Positions 36,590-44,785 of a stretch of 64,000 bases of DNA are shown piece by piece; positions within the stretch are counted from its first letter, which is position 1, and each line of letters starts with the position of its first letter. The DNA lies in the NCBI RefSeq assembly GCF_015689195.1, contig NZ_CP065044.1, positions 2,728,001-2,792,000 on the forward strand, in the 5' to 3' direction. The position numbers were made by a program, and so were the translations under genes. This DNA is from Pectobacterium aroidearum (GTDB lineage Bacteria > Pseudomonadota > Gammaproteobacteria > Enterobacterales > Enterobacteriaceae). Below the pieces are notes generated by a model. It searched no databases, was not told the origin of the DNA, and saw only the letters and a list, made by a program, of their open reading frames with translations.

Positions 36590-37172
36590 TACGCTGCCCC
36601 TTGGTATTGCTATCAAGTTTGGTGTCATAGCGGTTTTTGGCATACGCTGGGCCGTTGTAAATTCGGGCGAAGGTTGCCCAATCCCGACTTTTCAGCGCCG
36701 ATAGCAGTTTGTTATCCGCTTTAATAAAGCGCACGAACGTATCGAGTTGGCCGGCCGCTGTGTATTGGGCGTTAATGAAAGCCTGTAATGTCGGGTAGCC
36801 GCAAGTTTTCCAGTGGTAACCCATGACCTGGAATGCTCCCCATGATGCAGATTGCAACGCGCAGCCGCGATTAATAACTGTCGCAGCCCGGTCCATATCT
36901 TTATCCTCTTTATCGGTGGACTGATAACTACCAGGTTTACGAGCCACCAGATCAGGATGTTTCGCTAATTCAGCATTTGCCCGATCACCGCCGAAATGTT
37001 TCGTCAGTTGCTGATACATGACGTGCGGCTCATATTGCACTTTTACCCGACCATCCGGTAAAAATCCGCTGCCATTACTTTCTACTTCCGTCACAGCTTT
37101 AACCGTAGCAACCGGAACCCCCAAACCACTCGCGGCGACCCGGTAATCTAAAAGGGTGAGAATTTTGGACAT
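36456..37172 (-). CDS. N-acetylmuramidase-type phage endolysin
   Basis: A 238-residue frame from the ATG at 37172. The first 185 residues are an N-acetylmuramidase (DUF3380) domain: AVTEVESNGSGF with the likely catalytic Glu near 31, VQYEPHVMYQQL, ASWGAFQVMGYHW and a closing FARIYNGPAYAKNRYDTKL. The last 50 residues (from DSNTKGQRNG) do not look like the family. They run 134 bases into the overlapping holin frame, which suggests that a small indel removed the native stop. No signal peptide, so release needs a holin. Confidence 0.8.
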   Translation of the reverse strand: MSKILTLLDYRVAASGLGVPVATVKAVTEVESNGSGFLPDGRVKVQYEPHVMYQQLTKHFGGDRANAELAKHPDLVARKPGSYQSTDKEDKDMDRAATVINRGCALQSASWGAFQVMGYHWKTCGYPTLQAFINAQYTAAGQLDTFVRFIKADNKLLSALKSRDWATFARIYNGPAYAKNRYDTKLDSNTKGQRNGMVVPTVGAISMGGSRAHWCTDICTIPERLKNGTWDRDLCFHG

Positions 37173-37194
37173 AACACGCTCTATGTGCAGGAAA

Positions 37195-37276
37195 TAAAAA
37201 AGCCTGCTGGGCGAACCATGCAGGCTTGAGGACTGACCAATAAAAAACCGGAGCAGCTTTTTAAGGCATACTCCGG
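37195..37276 (-). terminator. Tandem terminators between Q and the lysis genes (tR'-like)
   Basis: Two intrinsic terminators act leftward. At 37242-37276 is stem CCGGAG/CTCCGG followed by TTTTTTA. At 37195-37226 is stem AGCCTGC/GCAGGCT followed by TTTTTTATTT. They lie between the Q gene and the endolysin start, the place of lambda tR', where late transcription is held until Q acts. Confidence 0.75.
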
Positions 37277-37330
37277 TATCTTTCGCGAATTTAGCGCGTA
37301 TCTGATGTGGGGTCAATCTGGCTCATGCTA

Positions 37331-38137
37331 TTAATCAATTTCGTTATGAATTCTCTCGCTCAGGGTACTAACCGCCTGAGACTCTTCAACATACAACCAG
37401 CGCATACAGCGTTTAACCAGATCCAAATATTGTGGCCATTCACCGGCGGCTATCACAGCCCCTATGATAGCCAGCGATTTACGCAGATGCTCGAACGTCG
37501 GCGCAATATGCCCGTTACCACCACATTCATTACACACCACAATGGCTGGGCGTAGCGTTTTCCCCGTGCCGTTACAGCGTGGGCAGACATTCAATTGCGC
37601 CGCCTGGCGTTCCGACCATTCCCGTAACGCTTTACGCTCATAACCAATTCGCTCATTTAGCTCGGCGATTTCTATCCCCGCGCTGATGTAATCAGCGTGG
37701 CTCACCTTCTCGCGGCAGCGCTGCCTTTCAAGTTGCTTAATCTCTGAGCGCAAAGCATCAGTATTCTTGCGCGCCTGCGCTGCTTTAGCGCCGTATCTGC
37801 ACAGTAGCCCGGCGATATGATCGATTTGCGCGGGAAGATTACGCTCAAGCACTATGCTTAGCGCCAACTGACAGGCAGGGACTGAGTACATAAGGTGAGT
37901 TCGAGTTTTTACCCAGTTAGAAATCGCAACTCGAATACGTTGTTCTGCCTGGCTATCGTGACGATATTTTGCCATTAGCACATCAAAGCCAATGGAATGG
38001 TATTGCTGTGTGACGGCAAAAGCACCAACGATCTGATCCTTGGAAAGAATACCTTGCCCGCGCTCAACATTTAGTGATTCAATGCTCATACAGCGCGGAT
38101 CACGCATTCTGATAAGTTGCTCTATAGCTATGGCCAT
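37331..38137 (-). CDS. Phage late antiterminator Q-like protein (TIGR02642 type)
   Basis: A 268-residue protein with a C-terminal zinc-finger of the DnaJ type (CPRCNGTGKTL ... CNECGGNGH, about 198-224) behind a long helical region. This is the layout of the TIGR02642/Q-like phage proteins that sit before lysis genes. It would act at the start of late transcription to let polymerase pass the terminators at 37195-37276. The frame is intact, unlike many neighbours. Confidence 0.72.
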   Translation of the reverse strand: MAIAIEQLIRMRDPRCMSIESLNVERGQGILSKDQIVGAFAVTQQYHSIGFDVLMAKYRHDSQAEQRIRVAISNWVKTRTHLMYSVPACQLALSIVLERNLPAQIDHIAGLLCRYGAKAAQARKNTDALRSEIKQLERQRCREKVSHADYISAGIEIAELNERIGYERKALREWSERQAAQLNVCPRCNGTGKTLRPAIVVCNECGGNGHIAPTFEHLRKSLAIIGAVIAAGEWPQYLDLVKRCMRWLYVEESQAVSTLSERIHNEID

Positions 38138-38214
38138 TTGGTCAGTCCTTCTTATTTTAACATTAAAAAATCGATTTCAGTGTAATCAAAACCAAGATAT
38201 TTTAAGCTAATTAA

Positions 38215-39090
38215 ATGATTTTTATTTTACTGATTTATTTAAAATACAAAAATCAGTTGCAAATGGAGATAATTGAATTGAGAAACACTTCATGGATTTT
38301 TAAGTTTATTTGTTACTCCTCCTTGGCTTTATCTCTATTTTTCTTATGGAAATGGATCGAGTTATCCAATCAACAGAATCGAGACCTAGTAGAAACAATA
38401 AGCAATGGAATTATAAGTGGAATAGTTACATCCTTGATTGTAGTAATATTTTCTTTCTTATGGCGTTCCAATATCACTCCTTGGTTAGAAAACATCCTAT
38501 ATAAAGACACTAAAGTAGAAGGAATTTGGGAGGGTATGCTAATTCCCTATATTGGAATTGATCAAATTGATAAAAGACGACAAAAAATAGTCATGGGGAT
38601 AATATCAAAGAGAAAGATGGGGAGTAACGTAAATAGCAAAACAGAGATCAAAAAAGAAACAGGAGTTTCAGCATTACTAATTGACAGCAAGGGAAAAGAG
38701 GAAAAAGTTGATGCGGAATTGATTTTAAAAAATGATGGGAATGATAGAGAAGAAAGCAATCACGAATCATCAACTATAAAAATATCTATCGCTGTCGTAC
38801 CTATTGAAATTAGGGCGGAAATAAAAAGATCAGGACATACAATAACCGCAAATATTATTGAAATAGGAGGGGCAAGTCAAATACATACATACTCAGTGAA
38901 AGGATCATTCAAAAACCTTATCTTTACGGGCGAATATGAGAATGATGATCCTTCCAATATAGATAGAGGTAGTTTAAGTTTAATGCTTATAAAGAACGGT
39001 CGTGTTTTTGAAGGTTTTTTTTCTTCATATGCAGATAATGAAAATAAAATGCACCCTTTTAAATGCATTTTACAAAGACAAAAAAAATAA
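38215..39090 (+). CDS. Unknown two-TM protein with beta-rich cytosolic domain
   Basis: A 291-residue (275 if started at 38263) AT-rich gene running against the phage genes. Two membrane helices (about 28-44 and 66-84) precede a soluble domain opening KVEGIWEGMLIPY and closing FTGEYEND...RGSLSLMLIKNGRVFEGFFSSY. The GxWxG opening and the FxGxY/GxxSL closing strands suggest a small beta-barrel. The 2-TM plus barrel layout recalls Cap15-type CBASS effectors, but no nucleotide cyclase gene is present and the resemblance is only architectural. It may be phage cargo (a moron) with a defence role. Confidence 0.5.
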   Translation: MIFILLIYLKYKNQLQMEIIELRNTSWIFKFICYSSLALSLFFLWKWIELSNQQNRDLVETISNGIISGIVTSLIVVIFSFLWRSNITPWLENILYKDTKVEGIWEGMLIPYIGIDQIDKRRQKIVMGIISKRKMGSNVNSKTEIKKETGVSALLIDSKGKEEKVDAELILKNDGNDREESNHESSTIKISIAVVPIEIRAEIKRSGHTITANIIEIGGASQIHTYSVKGSFKNLIFTGEYENDDPSNIDRGSLSLMLIKNGRVFEGFFSSYADNENKMHPFKCILQRQKK

Positions 39091-39174
39091 ATACTCTAAC
39101 TACCTACTATATAGGATCATTGATGCCCTACTCAGTGAGGCATCAATGATCAGTTAGCACCTGTATAGTTATTC

Positions 39175-39446
39175 TCAGTTACTCCCTCCAACAAATCTCG
39201 TCGGAGGATCACCAATATCAGATGCAATTCCACTGGCAAGAGACTTGTACGTATTTCCCTTAGCTTTCATCTCAATCCACACACAGTGAGAAAAAGCCAG
39301 AAACAGATCTGGCACACCAGCACGAACACCCAACCGCTTTGCATCACGCGCTGCCTTCGGTCCACGTTTTCCCTCATTTGGGATATGCAGTAGATAATCG
39401 CCGATGCCAACACCATCAACAACGATATTATCTACCCACTCAATCT
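39175..39446 (-). pseudogene. VRR-NUC domain nuclease remnant
   Basis: A leftward fragment reading IEWVDNIVVDGVGIGDYLLH, then PNEGKRGPKAARDAKRLGVR, GVPDLFLA and WIEMKAKG, the core of phage VRR-NUC proteins (PD-(D/E)XK fold). It has no start codon: its 5' end abuts the stop of the EVE/DUF3883 gene, so insertion of that gene removed the N-terminus. It ends with a TGA after VGGSN. Confidence 0.75.
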
Positions 39447-41238
39447 ATAAGATTGCAGCTCGATAACTAACTGGGCTTAAAGTGAAATTCAGCTCCACCG
39501 CCCCTTTCTGGGTAAAAAGTTGGTATGTCTTATTCTTTACATCAAAATTATAAACACGATAAATAAAATACTTTTCTTCACAAGCTTTTGATACTTTCAC
39601 TTCATTTTCAGAAATATAAAAAACCGTATTTTTACCACCCATAGTTGTTTTAACTTCAATATATTTCTCATTCCCATCAGAATCGAAGGAAAGGATATCA
39701 TATCCAGCCGCACAGTTCATTTCCGATACTTGTTTAACTTTCTCTGCAAGATCTGCCCTTCCTGCTTTTATCAACTCGTTTTTTTCATAATGCAAAACCA
39801 ACAACTCCCCCTGACTTCCTAAGTTCGAATTCCTTTCATCTGCTGCCGCTCGATCAATCTCTGATATCTCTCGTTGACTTTTATAAACGGTCGACGTTCT
39901 CTCTTTATATTTCCTGTTGTTTTCTTCCTCTTTAAGAAAAAAATTCGCAGGATCAAAATCATCGGCATCACTAACTAATGGAATGCTATGTACAAGATTG
40001 CTCGAATCAAAAAGATCATTTAATTTTCTACTAATAACCGAGTTTATTAACCGCCATTTAAAATGCACTGGATTAGAACTATTTCCGTTATGCCACTCAT
40101 ATCGAAGAAGTCCTAAATATGAGTACTTATCTTTCTTATTATATCTCAAAAATAGATGAATATTGCTAGTATTGTGATCATGTCCAATAAGACGTTGAAC
40201 AAATTCATCGTTGATACTCATTTTTGTCTGGGTTTTCCAATTCAGTAAACCATCATCTGACAAAGAATCCCCATATGGATTACCTTCATGTGGTTTTTCC
40301 AAAGTTACAATAAAAACAACATCTTTATCAATTTTTACTATTCCAGACACTCCCCACTTCCCTGATTGTGGAGTGAACTTATAATTGGGCTCAAAAAGGT
40401 TACAAATTTCTTCCCTGTTGTATTTATTATTAACAGATAAACTTTCATTAGCAGTCTTAAGGATTATTTCAAATCCTAAATTTCTCAAAACTGAAAAGCT
40501 TATTGAATCATCCCCCCCACTAAATTCTGAAGATACTAATGGTCTATTTATAATGTGTTTCACTGAAAACCCTAAAACTTGTTTAGGTGCATACCGTTTC
40601 CCATCATAAATCAGATCATATGTACTTGAGTGTTTATAGCAATAATTTTCAAAACTTATATTAGGAAATTGATTTAGCGTTTGAATGACATGAGAATCAG
40701 TTAACTTAGAAAGAAATTTCTCAAAATCTGATACTCTACCAACTTTATCTTTTTTTATATTTATCACCTTATTGGCATCTAAATAAATAGAAGTGCAAGC
40801 CATAATGTATGTAGCCATATCAATATTTATCTTAGATATATAAGATCTTTGATGGGGGGTACCTTCAATAGTTATCGGCGGATAGTCTTTTCCCTTTATA
40901 GCAACCAAATGATTTTTATGTTCGGATTTTTTAGAAATTCTCATCGGGTTTTTAAGAGAATAAAACACAACGGACACACTGTAGTCATTATACCCATTAA
41001 TTATTTCGTGCTTCGCGTTAGTTTTTGCAAAGCCGATATCACTAATGTAACCAGCATGACAAACAAAAATCACATCGTTTTCTCTTACGAGATTTAATGT
41101 TTCTCTATACCCATTCTTAGTCCCAATACCAACGACAGAATGTAGATATCCGCCAGGAATTTCCTTATGATAACTCTCATTATTTGTCACCCAAAAATAT
41201 TGTCTTTCTTGACTGCCTTTTTTATTTTTCATATTCAC
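39445..41238 (-). CDS. Candidate modification-dependent nuclease: EVE-like, DUF3427-like, DUF3883
   Basis: A 597-residue AT-rich gene. Residues 13-150 look like an EVE-type reader (YFWVTNNESYHKEIPGG, ENDVIFVCHAGYISDIG). Residues 170-260 carry YDLIYDGKRYAPKQVLGF, a pattern I know from McrA-like head domains. Residues 285-400 match DUF3427 (FTPQSGKWGVSGIV, NIHLFLRY, YSYLGLLRYEW). Residues 470-597 are DUF3883, with NLGSQGELLVLHYE, GYDILSFD and KYIEVKTT giving a PD-(D/E)XK active site (Asp513, Glu528, Lys530). Two reader modules plus a nuclease suggest a type IV enzyme cutting modified phage DNA. It interrupts phage genes on both sides. Confidence 0.7.
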   Translation of the reverse strand: MNMKNKKGSQERQYFWVTNNESYHKEIPGGYLHSVVGIGTKNGYRETLNLVRENDVIFVCHAGYISDIGFAKTNAKHEIINGYNDYSVSVVFYSLKNPMRISKKSEHKNHLVAIKGKDYPPITIEGTPHQRSYISKINIDMATYIMACTSIYLDANKVINIKKDKVGRVSDFEKFLSKLTDSHVIQTLNQFPNISFENYCYKHSSTYDLIYDGKRYAPKQVLGFSVKHIINRPLVSSEFSGGDDSISFSVLRNLGFEIILKTANESLSVNNKYNREEICNLFEPNYKFTPQSGKWGVSGIVKIDKDVVFIVTLEKPHEGNPYGDSLSDDGLLNWKTQTKMSINDEFVQRLIGHDHNTSNIHLFLRYNKKDKYSYLGLLRYEWHNGNSSNPVHFKWRLINSVISRKLNDLFDSSNLVHSIPLVSDADDFDPANFFLKEEENNRKYKERTSTVYKSQREISEIDRAAADERNSNLGSQGELLVLHYEKNELIKAGRADLAEKVKQVSEMNCAAGYDILSFDSDGNEKYIEVKTTMGGKNTVFYISENEVKVSKACEEKYFIYRVYNFDVKNKTYQLFTQKGAVELNFTLSPVSYRAAIL

Positions 41239-41254
41239 TCTTATAATATTATTG

Positions 41255-41552
41255 TTAATATTGATTTCTTAATGTGTAATATAATGAGCTGAGAAATATT
41301 TCCTCCTTCTCCCCTGCCCGCCAATCATACGACACACGCCCATCAATCACATCGTGACAAGATGAACAGCCATAGACAGCCCAGAAATCGTCACCTTTAT
41401 ACCCCATCCCATGCGTAGGGCTGGGAAGATGGCACAATACCGTTGTTTCGAGATTAGCGTTACAGATGCCAGAGATCTGCAACCTACAAGCCTGCCCTCG
41501 GGCAGACTCACGTAGCGCTTTGCTTCTGAAAGCAGGAAATTTTTCTCATCAT
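41255..41552 (-). pseudogene. Phage DUF1364 protein, frameshifted
   Basis: From ATG 41552 the intended frame would read MMRKFPAFRSKALRESARGQ, but a run of five A (41540-41544 on the minus strand) instead of four shifts it to an early stop. The remaining frame gives CRLQISGICNANLETTVLCH ... YGCSSCHDVIDGR, the cysteine/histidine nuclease-like core of DUF1364. Its C-terminus also differs from the family, perhaps because of the neighbouring insertion. The start directly follows the DUF1367 stop. Confidence 0.7.
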
Positions 41553-41554
41553 AA

Positions 41555-42202
41555 TCAAAAGTTCATCAGTTGGCTAACAGCTTGTTCCATTTCATATTGA
41601 TCAGCAAAATACTGGCTCAACGTCTCGTTCCAGATCACGCCAAATACGCCGCGGTAAACCTTGTCGAACTTCTCTTGCCCCATATTGACGAATGCAATGC
41701 TCCAACGCTGTTTAAGCGTGCCACCATCAGGATTAAGTGCCAAATCATAGAATCCGGCCTTTACCATGACGTGATTCAAGTAAGCATCTTTGGTTTTAAC
41801 CGCTTCAGGATCAAAACGCTGGCGGCGTTGGGCTGCAATCCTTTCCAATACCCGCACCGCAATGCCCTTCGTCACGTTGTCATAGAGCGATAAATCGCCC
41901 GCTTCCTGCGCCAGCTCCTTGGCAACTTCCTGGGCTATCCATGCCTCCGATTTGCTGACAAACGCCCATTCTGGTTCCCAGTACGCAAAACCCAGCTCAA
42001 GTAATTTCCAGAATTTACGATGATGTTTGATATTACGCCGGTCGCCGATAGGTGTGAGCAAGATCGGAGTGCCGATTGGCACCCCTTTCATTACGTCACG
42101 ATCGTGATCGGTACAATACTTGATGCCGCTGCCGGGCAGCAGAACGCCCAGCGCTTCGGTTTTGTGCTTCTTAGGTGATTTGGTGCGGGTAGCTATTGTC
42201 AT
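41555..42202 (-). CDS. Phage DUF1367-family protein
   Basis: A 215-residue protein. The DUF1367 pattern is visible: a short N-terminal strand region, then IGDRRNIKHHRKFWKLLELGFAYW and a helical C-terminal half ending in a WNETLSQYF segment. Its function in nin regions of lambdoid phages is unknown. The ATG overlaps the stop of the upstream methyltransferase fragment (ATGA). Confidence 0.75.
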   Translation of the reverse strand: MTIATRTKSPKKHKTEALGVLLPGSGIKYCTDHDRDVMKGVPIGTPILLTPIGDRRNIKHHRKFWKLLELGFAYWEPEWAFVSKSEAWIAQEVAKELAQEAGDLSLYDNVTKGIAVRVLERIAAQRRQRFDPEAVKTKDAYLNHVMVKAGFYDLALNPDGGTLKQRWSIAFVNMGQEKFDKVYRGVFGVIWNETLSQYFADQYEMEQAVSQLMNF

Positions 42203-42318
42203 GCGGCTACCTCTTCACGTTCGGCGCACATTTCCGGCAGATTTGCACGCACAAGCACTTCGGCAAACGGAGGCGGAACGGCATTGCCGCACTGCGCAAC
42301 CTGAGCGGTTTTCGTATG
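42199..42318 (-). pseudogene. C-terminal fragment of a phage C5-cytosine methyltransferase
   Basis: About 38 codons reading QVAQCGNAVPPPFAEVLVRA and then NLPEMCAERE. The GNAVPPPFAE block is the terminal motif of Dcm-type methyltransferases. Everything upstream is lost at the junction with the integrase remnant. Confidence 0.75.
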
Positions 42319-42321
42319 CCG

Positions 42322-42895
42322 CACAACTATGGCGGCTGAAGCATGCGCAGGGTGATATTAGCCAAAATGATATTTTGGACTACAGAAGCCAGCTACTGCA
42401 CGGGGAAACACGCTATCCCACTGCCCTGCTCTGCTCACTACTCCGCTTTACGCACCGCTCTGGTTTTATATCAGGTAGGCCATTTGTAGGGGATAAAGAA
42501 GCTGCAAAAAAGCCGCCCACGCCCCGCTCCGTTACTTAAGCATGAGTTTGACCAGCTTATCGGTAGTTTGTCGGGGCAAAGCAAGAACCTATGGCAATTG
42601 GCATTTTACACCGGGCTACGCCATGGTGAGTTAGCCGCATTAGCCTGAGAAGATATAGACCTGGATGCAGGTGTTATCCATATCTCACGTAATTTAACAA
42701 TCCTCGGGCACTTTGGCCCTCCTAAAACTCAGTCTGGTATCCGTACAGTCACCTTGCTTAAACCGGCTCTGGAAGCACTTCAATCTCCAATGAAAATCGC
42801 GGGGAACAAGCGTACCAACGATATTATCTATCACCACAAAGAATATGGCCTCACTGAAATTCAGCGTTTACGCTTCGTTTCTCTATCCAGAACAC
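42322..42895 (+). pseudogene. Tyrosine recombinase (integrase) remnant
   Basis: An N-terminal part (GDISQNDILDYRSQLLHGE) and a core part in another frame (HEFDQLIGSLSG, LAFYTGLRHGELAALA with the box I Arg, then DIDLDAGVIHISRNLT) identify a phage integrase. A TGA replaces the expected Trp after AALA, the frames are shifted near 42540, and box II (HxxR ... Tyr) is absent. It adjoins the right attachment repeat. Confidence 0.8.
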
Positions 42896-42930
42896 GCACC
42901 GTGAGCAAAAAATCAGTTACACATGCGGCA

Positions 42931-43003
42931 CCATAGAGCCATTGTGGAACGCTGGTGTAAAACGATCTGGTATTCGTCGCTGTAATCCGTACCATACACG
43001 CCA
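42931..43003. repeat. Right 73-bp prophage repeat (attR candidate)
   Basis: Partner of 32609-32681 with 72 of 73 identities, 36 bases after the integrase remnant and 78 bases before the ttcA start. Confidence 0.75.
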
Positions 43004-43081
43004 TGATTACGCAGACCGTGTTAGCGTCTGCGCCGAACCGTTTTCCATCCGCAACGCCTTTTGCAACGAGCACAGATAAAA

Positions 43082-44017
43082 ATGTCAGAAAAACAAGAGA
43101 TTAACCCAAAAACTCAGTACAATTTAAACAAATTGCAAAAGCGCCTGCGGCGTAACGTCGGCGAAGCTATCGCTGATTTCAATATGATTGAAGAAGGCGA
43201 CCGCATTATGGTGTGCCTGTCCGGCGGGAAAGATAGCTTCACCATGCTGGAAATTTTGCGCAATCTGCAACAGAGCGCGCCCGTTAATTTTTCTCTGGTC
43301 GCGGTGAATTTAGATCAGAAGCAGCCTGGATTCCCAGAGCACGTTCTGCCGCAATACCTTGATAGCATCGGCGTGGAATACAAGATCGTCGAAGAAAATA
43401 CCTACGGGATTGTGAAAGATAAGATTCCAGAAGGCAAAACTACGTGTTCACTGTGTTCACGCCTGCGTCGCGGGATTTTATACCGTACTGCAACAGAACT
43501 CGGCGCGACAAAAATCGCCCTCGGCCACCACCGCGACGATATTCTGCAAACGCTGTTCCTGAATATGTTCTACGGTGGAAAACTGAAAGGCATGCCACCG
43601 AAGCTGATGAGCGATGACGGCAAACATGTCGTTATCCGCCCGCTAGCGTACTGCCGTGAAAAAGATATCGAACGTTTTGCTGAAGCTCGTCAATACCCGA
43701 TTATTCCGTGCAACCTGTGCGGCTCGCAGCCAAACCTGCAACGCCAGGTGATTAAAGATATGCTGCGCGACTGGGACAAACGCTACCCTGGCCGTATTGA
43801 GACTATGTTCAGCGCTATGCAGAATGTTGTGCCTTCTCATCTCGCCGATCATGCGCTGTTTGATTTCAAAGGTATTCGTCACGGTAGTGACGTGGTGGAT
43901 GGTGGCGATCTGGCTTTCGACCGTGAAGAGTTGCCATTACAGCCTGTTGGCTGGCAACCGGAAGACGATGAAGAAGCGCCGTCGCTCACCCGCCTCGATG
44001 TGCTGGAAATTAAATAA
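43082..44017 (+). CDS. ttcA: tRNA 2-thiocytidine synthetase TtcA
   Basis: A 311-residue enzyme that thiolates cytidine 32 of tRNA with an Fe-S cluster. The PP-loop is [12 protein letters not shown] (about 55-66). Cluster cysteines appear as [12 protein letters not shown] and IPCNLCGSQ. The start [12 protein letters not shown] matches the family; an upstream in-frame ATG at 43061 is spurious. The prophage integrated upstream and left the gene intact, but its promoter must lie in or after attR. Confidence 0.94.
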   Translation: MSEKQEINPKTQYNLNKLQKRLRRNVGEAIADFNMIEEGDRIMVCLSGGKDSFTMLEILRNLQQSAPVNFSLVAVNLDQKQPGFPEHVLPQYLDSIGVEYKIVEENTYGIVKDKIPEGKTTCSLCSRLRRGILYRTATELGATKIALGHHRDDILQTLFLNMFYGGKLKGMPPKLMSDDGKHVVIRPLAYCREKDIERFAEARQYPIIPCNLCGSQPNLQRQVIKDMLRDWDKRYPGRIETMFSAMQNVVPSHLADHALFDFKGIRHGSDVVDGGDLAFDREELPLQPVGWQPEDDEEAPSLTRLDVLEIK

Positions 44018-44058
44018 GCGTAACATTCTCGTCAGGAATAGCATTAAGACGCTGAACA

Positions 44059-44100
44059 CGGTGGCAAGAAGCAGCAGTTGCTGTTTCGCCACCGTTTTTA
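44059..44100 (+). terminator. ttcA terminator
   Basis: Stem CGGTGGC / GCCACCG around a 22-nt loop that itself pairs (AGCAGC/TTGCTG), followed by TTTTTATTT, about 40 bases after the stop. Confidence 0.75.
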
Positions 44101-44128
44101 TTTCCGTTTTCTGTCGTGTACAGCGCCG

Positions 44129-44305
44129 TTATCGGCCTTGCGGTGGTTCAGTGACCGGTTCATGTTCCGGCCCTGTCGGTGGCGGGTCAGGAATGGGCGG
44201 TGGATCGGGAAGCGGACGAGGTGTCGGGTCATTCGGTATAATGGGAATCGGTTCAACCGGAACCGTATCGGCTTGCAGATAATCCGCTGCGCCTTGAGTG
44301 AGCAT
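44129..44305 (-). CDS. Proline-rich 58-residue microprotein
   Basis: A short frame with a strong GAGGAGG site eight bases before its ATG. After MLTQGAADYLQADTVPVEP the peptide is dominated by Pro, Asp and Glu (PNDPTPRPLPDPPPIPDPPP). It has no signal peptide or membrane helix. It lies between ttcA and the repeats at 44424, opposite to ttcA. I do not recognise a family; the ribosome site and clean low-complexity frame make expression plausible. Confidence 0.5.
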   Translation of the reverse strand: MLTQGAADYLQADTVPVEPIPIIPNDPTPRPLPDPPPIPDPPPTGPEHEPVTEPPQGR

Positions 44306-44423
44306 ATTTTCCTCCTCGGTGTTGGATAATGTTAAAGCAAATCCAGCTACTGAAGCAGTACAGACATGCGTTACGGATGGTCAGTCAGTACCAACCCTTC
44401 CCCTTAAGCATAGTAAGCTAATG

Positions 44424-44587
44424 AATAAAATGCCAAAGGCATTTTATAACGTCGCTTGCGACGGCCCGAAGGGGGGTGGCGCGTAGCCCACCATAATAAA
44501 ATGCCAAAGGCATTTTATAACGTCGCTTGCGACGGCCCGAAGGGAGGTGCGCGTAGCCAACCATAATAAAATGCCAAAGGCATTTGG
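44424..44587. repeat. Tandem 70-71 bp REP-like repeats
   Basis: Two near-identical units (44424-44494, 44495-44564) plus a partial third (44565-44587). Each unit starts AATAAAATGCCAAAGGCATT and contains two hairpins: AAAATGCC/GGCATTTT and CGTCGC/GCGACG. The units differ by single-base changes near GAAGGGG/GAAGGGA. No coding role. Confidence 0.75.
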
Positions 44588-44630
44588 CAGCATTGTGTGG
44601 GATGAACAGGCAAAAGTGGGATCGAAGGAC

Positions 44631-44750
44631 AAAAAAAAGCCGACAAAACTGTCGGCATGGTGTGAATCAATTGTGCTATGCAGTAATTCAAAAAAGGAAG
44701 TAAGACAATATGGAGCGCAACGCCCATCGCTTGACGTTGCATTCACCTGC
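44631..44750 (-). ncRNA. fnrS: FnrS small RNA
   Basis: The minus strand matches the E. coli sRNA FnrS as I remember it: 5' GCAGGTGAATGCAACGTCAA, then GGCGTTGCGCTCCATATTG and a Hfq-type terminator with stem GCCGACA/TGTCGGC and eight T. Length is 120 nt. FnrS is induced by FNR without oxygen and represses aerobic-metabolism mRNAs with Hfq. It lies between ttcA and zntB, in line with its E. coli position near zntB. The short reading frames crossing it are artefacts. Confidence 0.9.
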
Positions 44751-44785
44751 GAGAATGATAGTGCCGTACAACAGGGTAAAAAATG

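Larger units (their letters stand above)
32609..43003. mobile_element. Degraded prophage remnant upstream of ttcA
   Basis: A 10.4-kb segment between 73-bp direct repeats. It holds, leftward from the integrase end: C5-methyltransferase fragment, DUF1367, DUF1364 (frameshifted), an inserted EVE/DUF3883 gene, a VRR-NUC fragment, an inserted rightward 2-TM gene, Q antiterminator, terminators, endolysin, two holin-like genes, Rz/Rz1, the peptide-pectocin-immunity unit, terminase small-subunit remnant and an IS3-type fragment. Head, tail and replication genes are gone. E. coli also carries a prophage (Rac) at ttcA, so this is a known integration area. Confidence 0.85.

Noticed and set aside
38215..39090. 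A complete CBASS operon
   Set aside because: Only a possible effector-like architecture is present. There is no CD-NTase gene, so a CBASS call is not supported.
42120..42539. A 139-codon rightward frame as one intact gene
   Set aside because: Its first part is antisense to DUF1367 and the methyltransferase fragment. Only the later part is integrase-like, and it breaks by frameshift.
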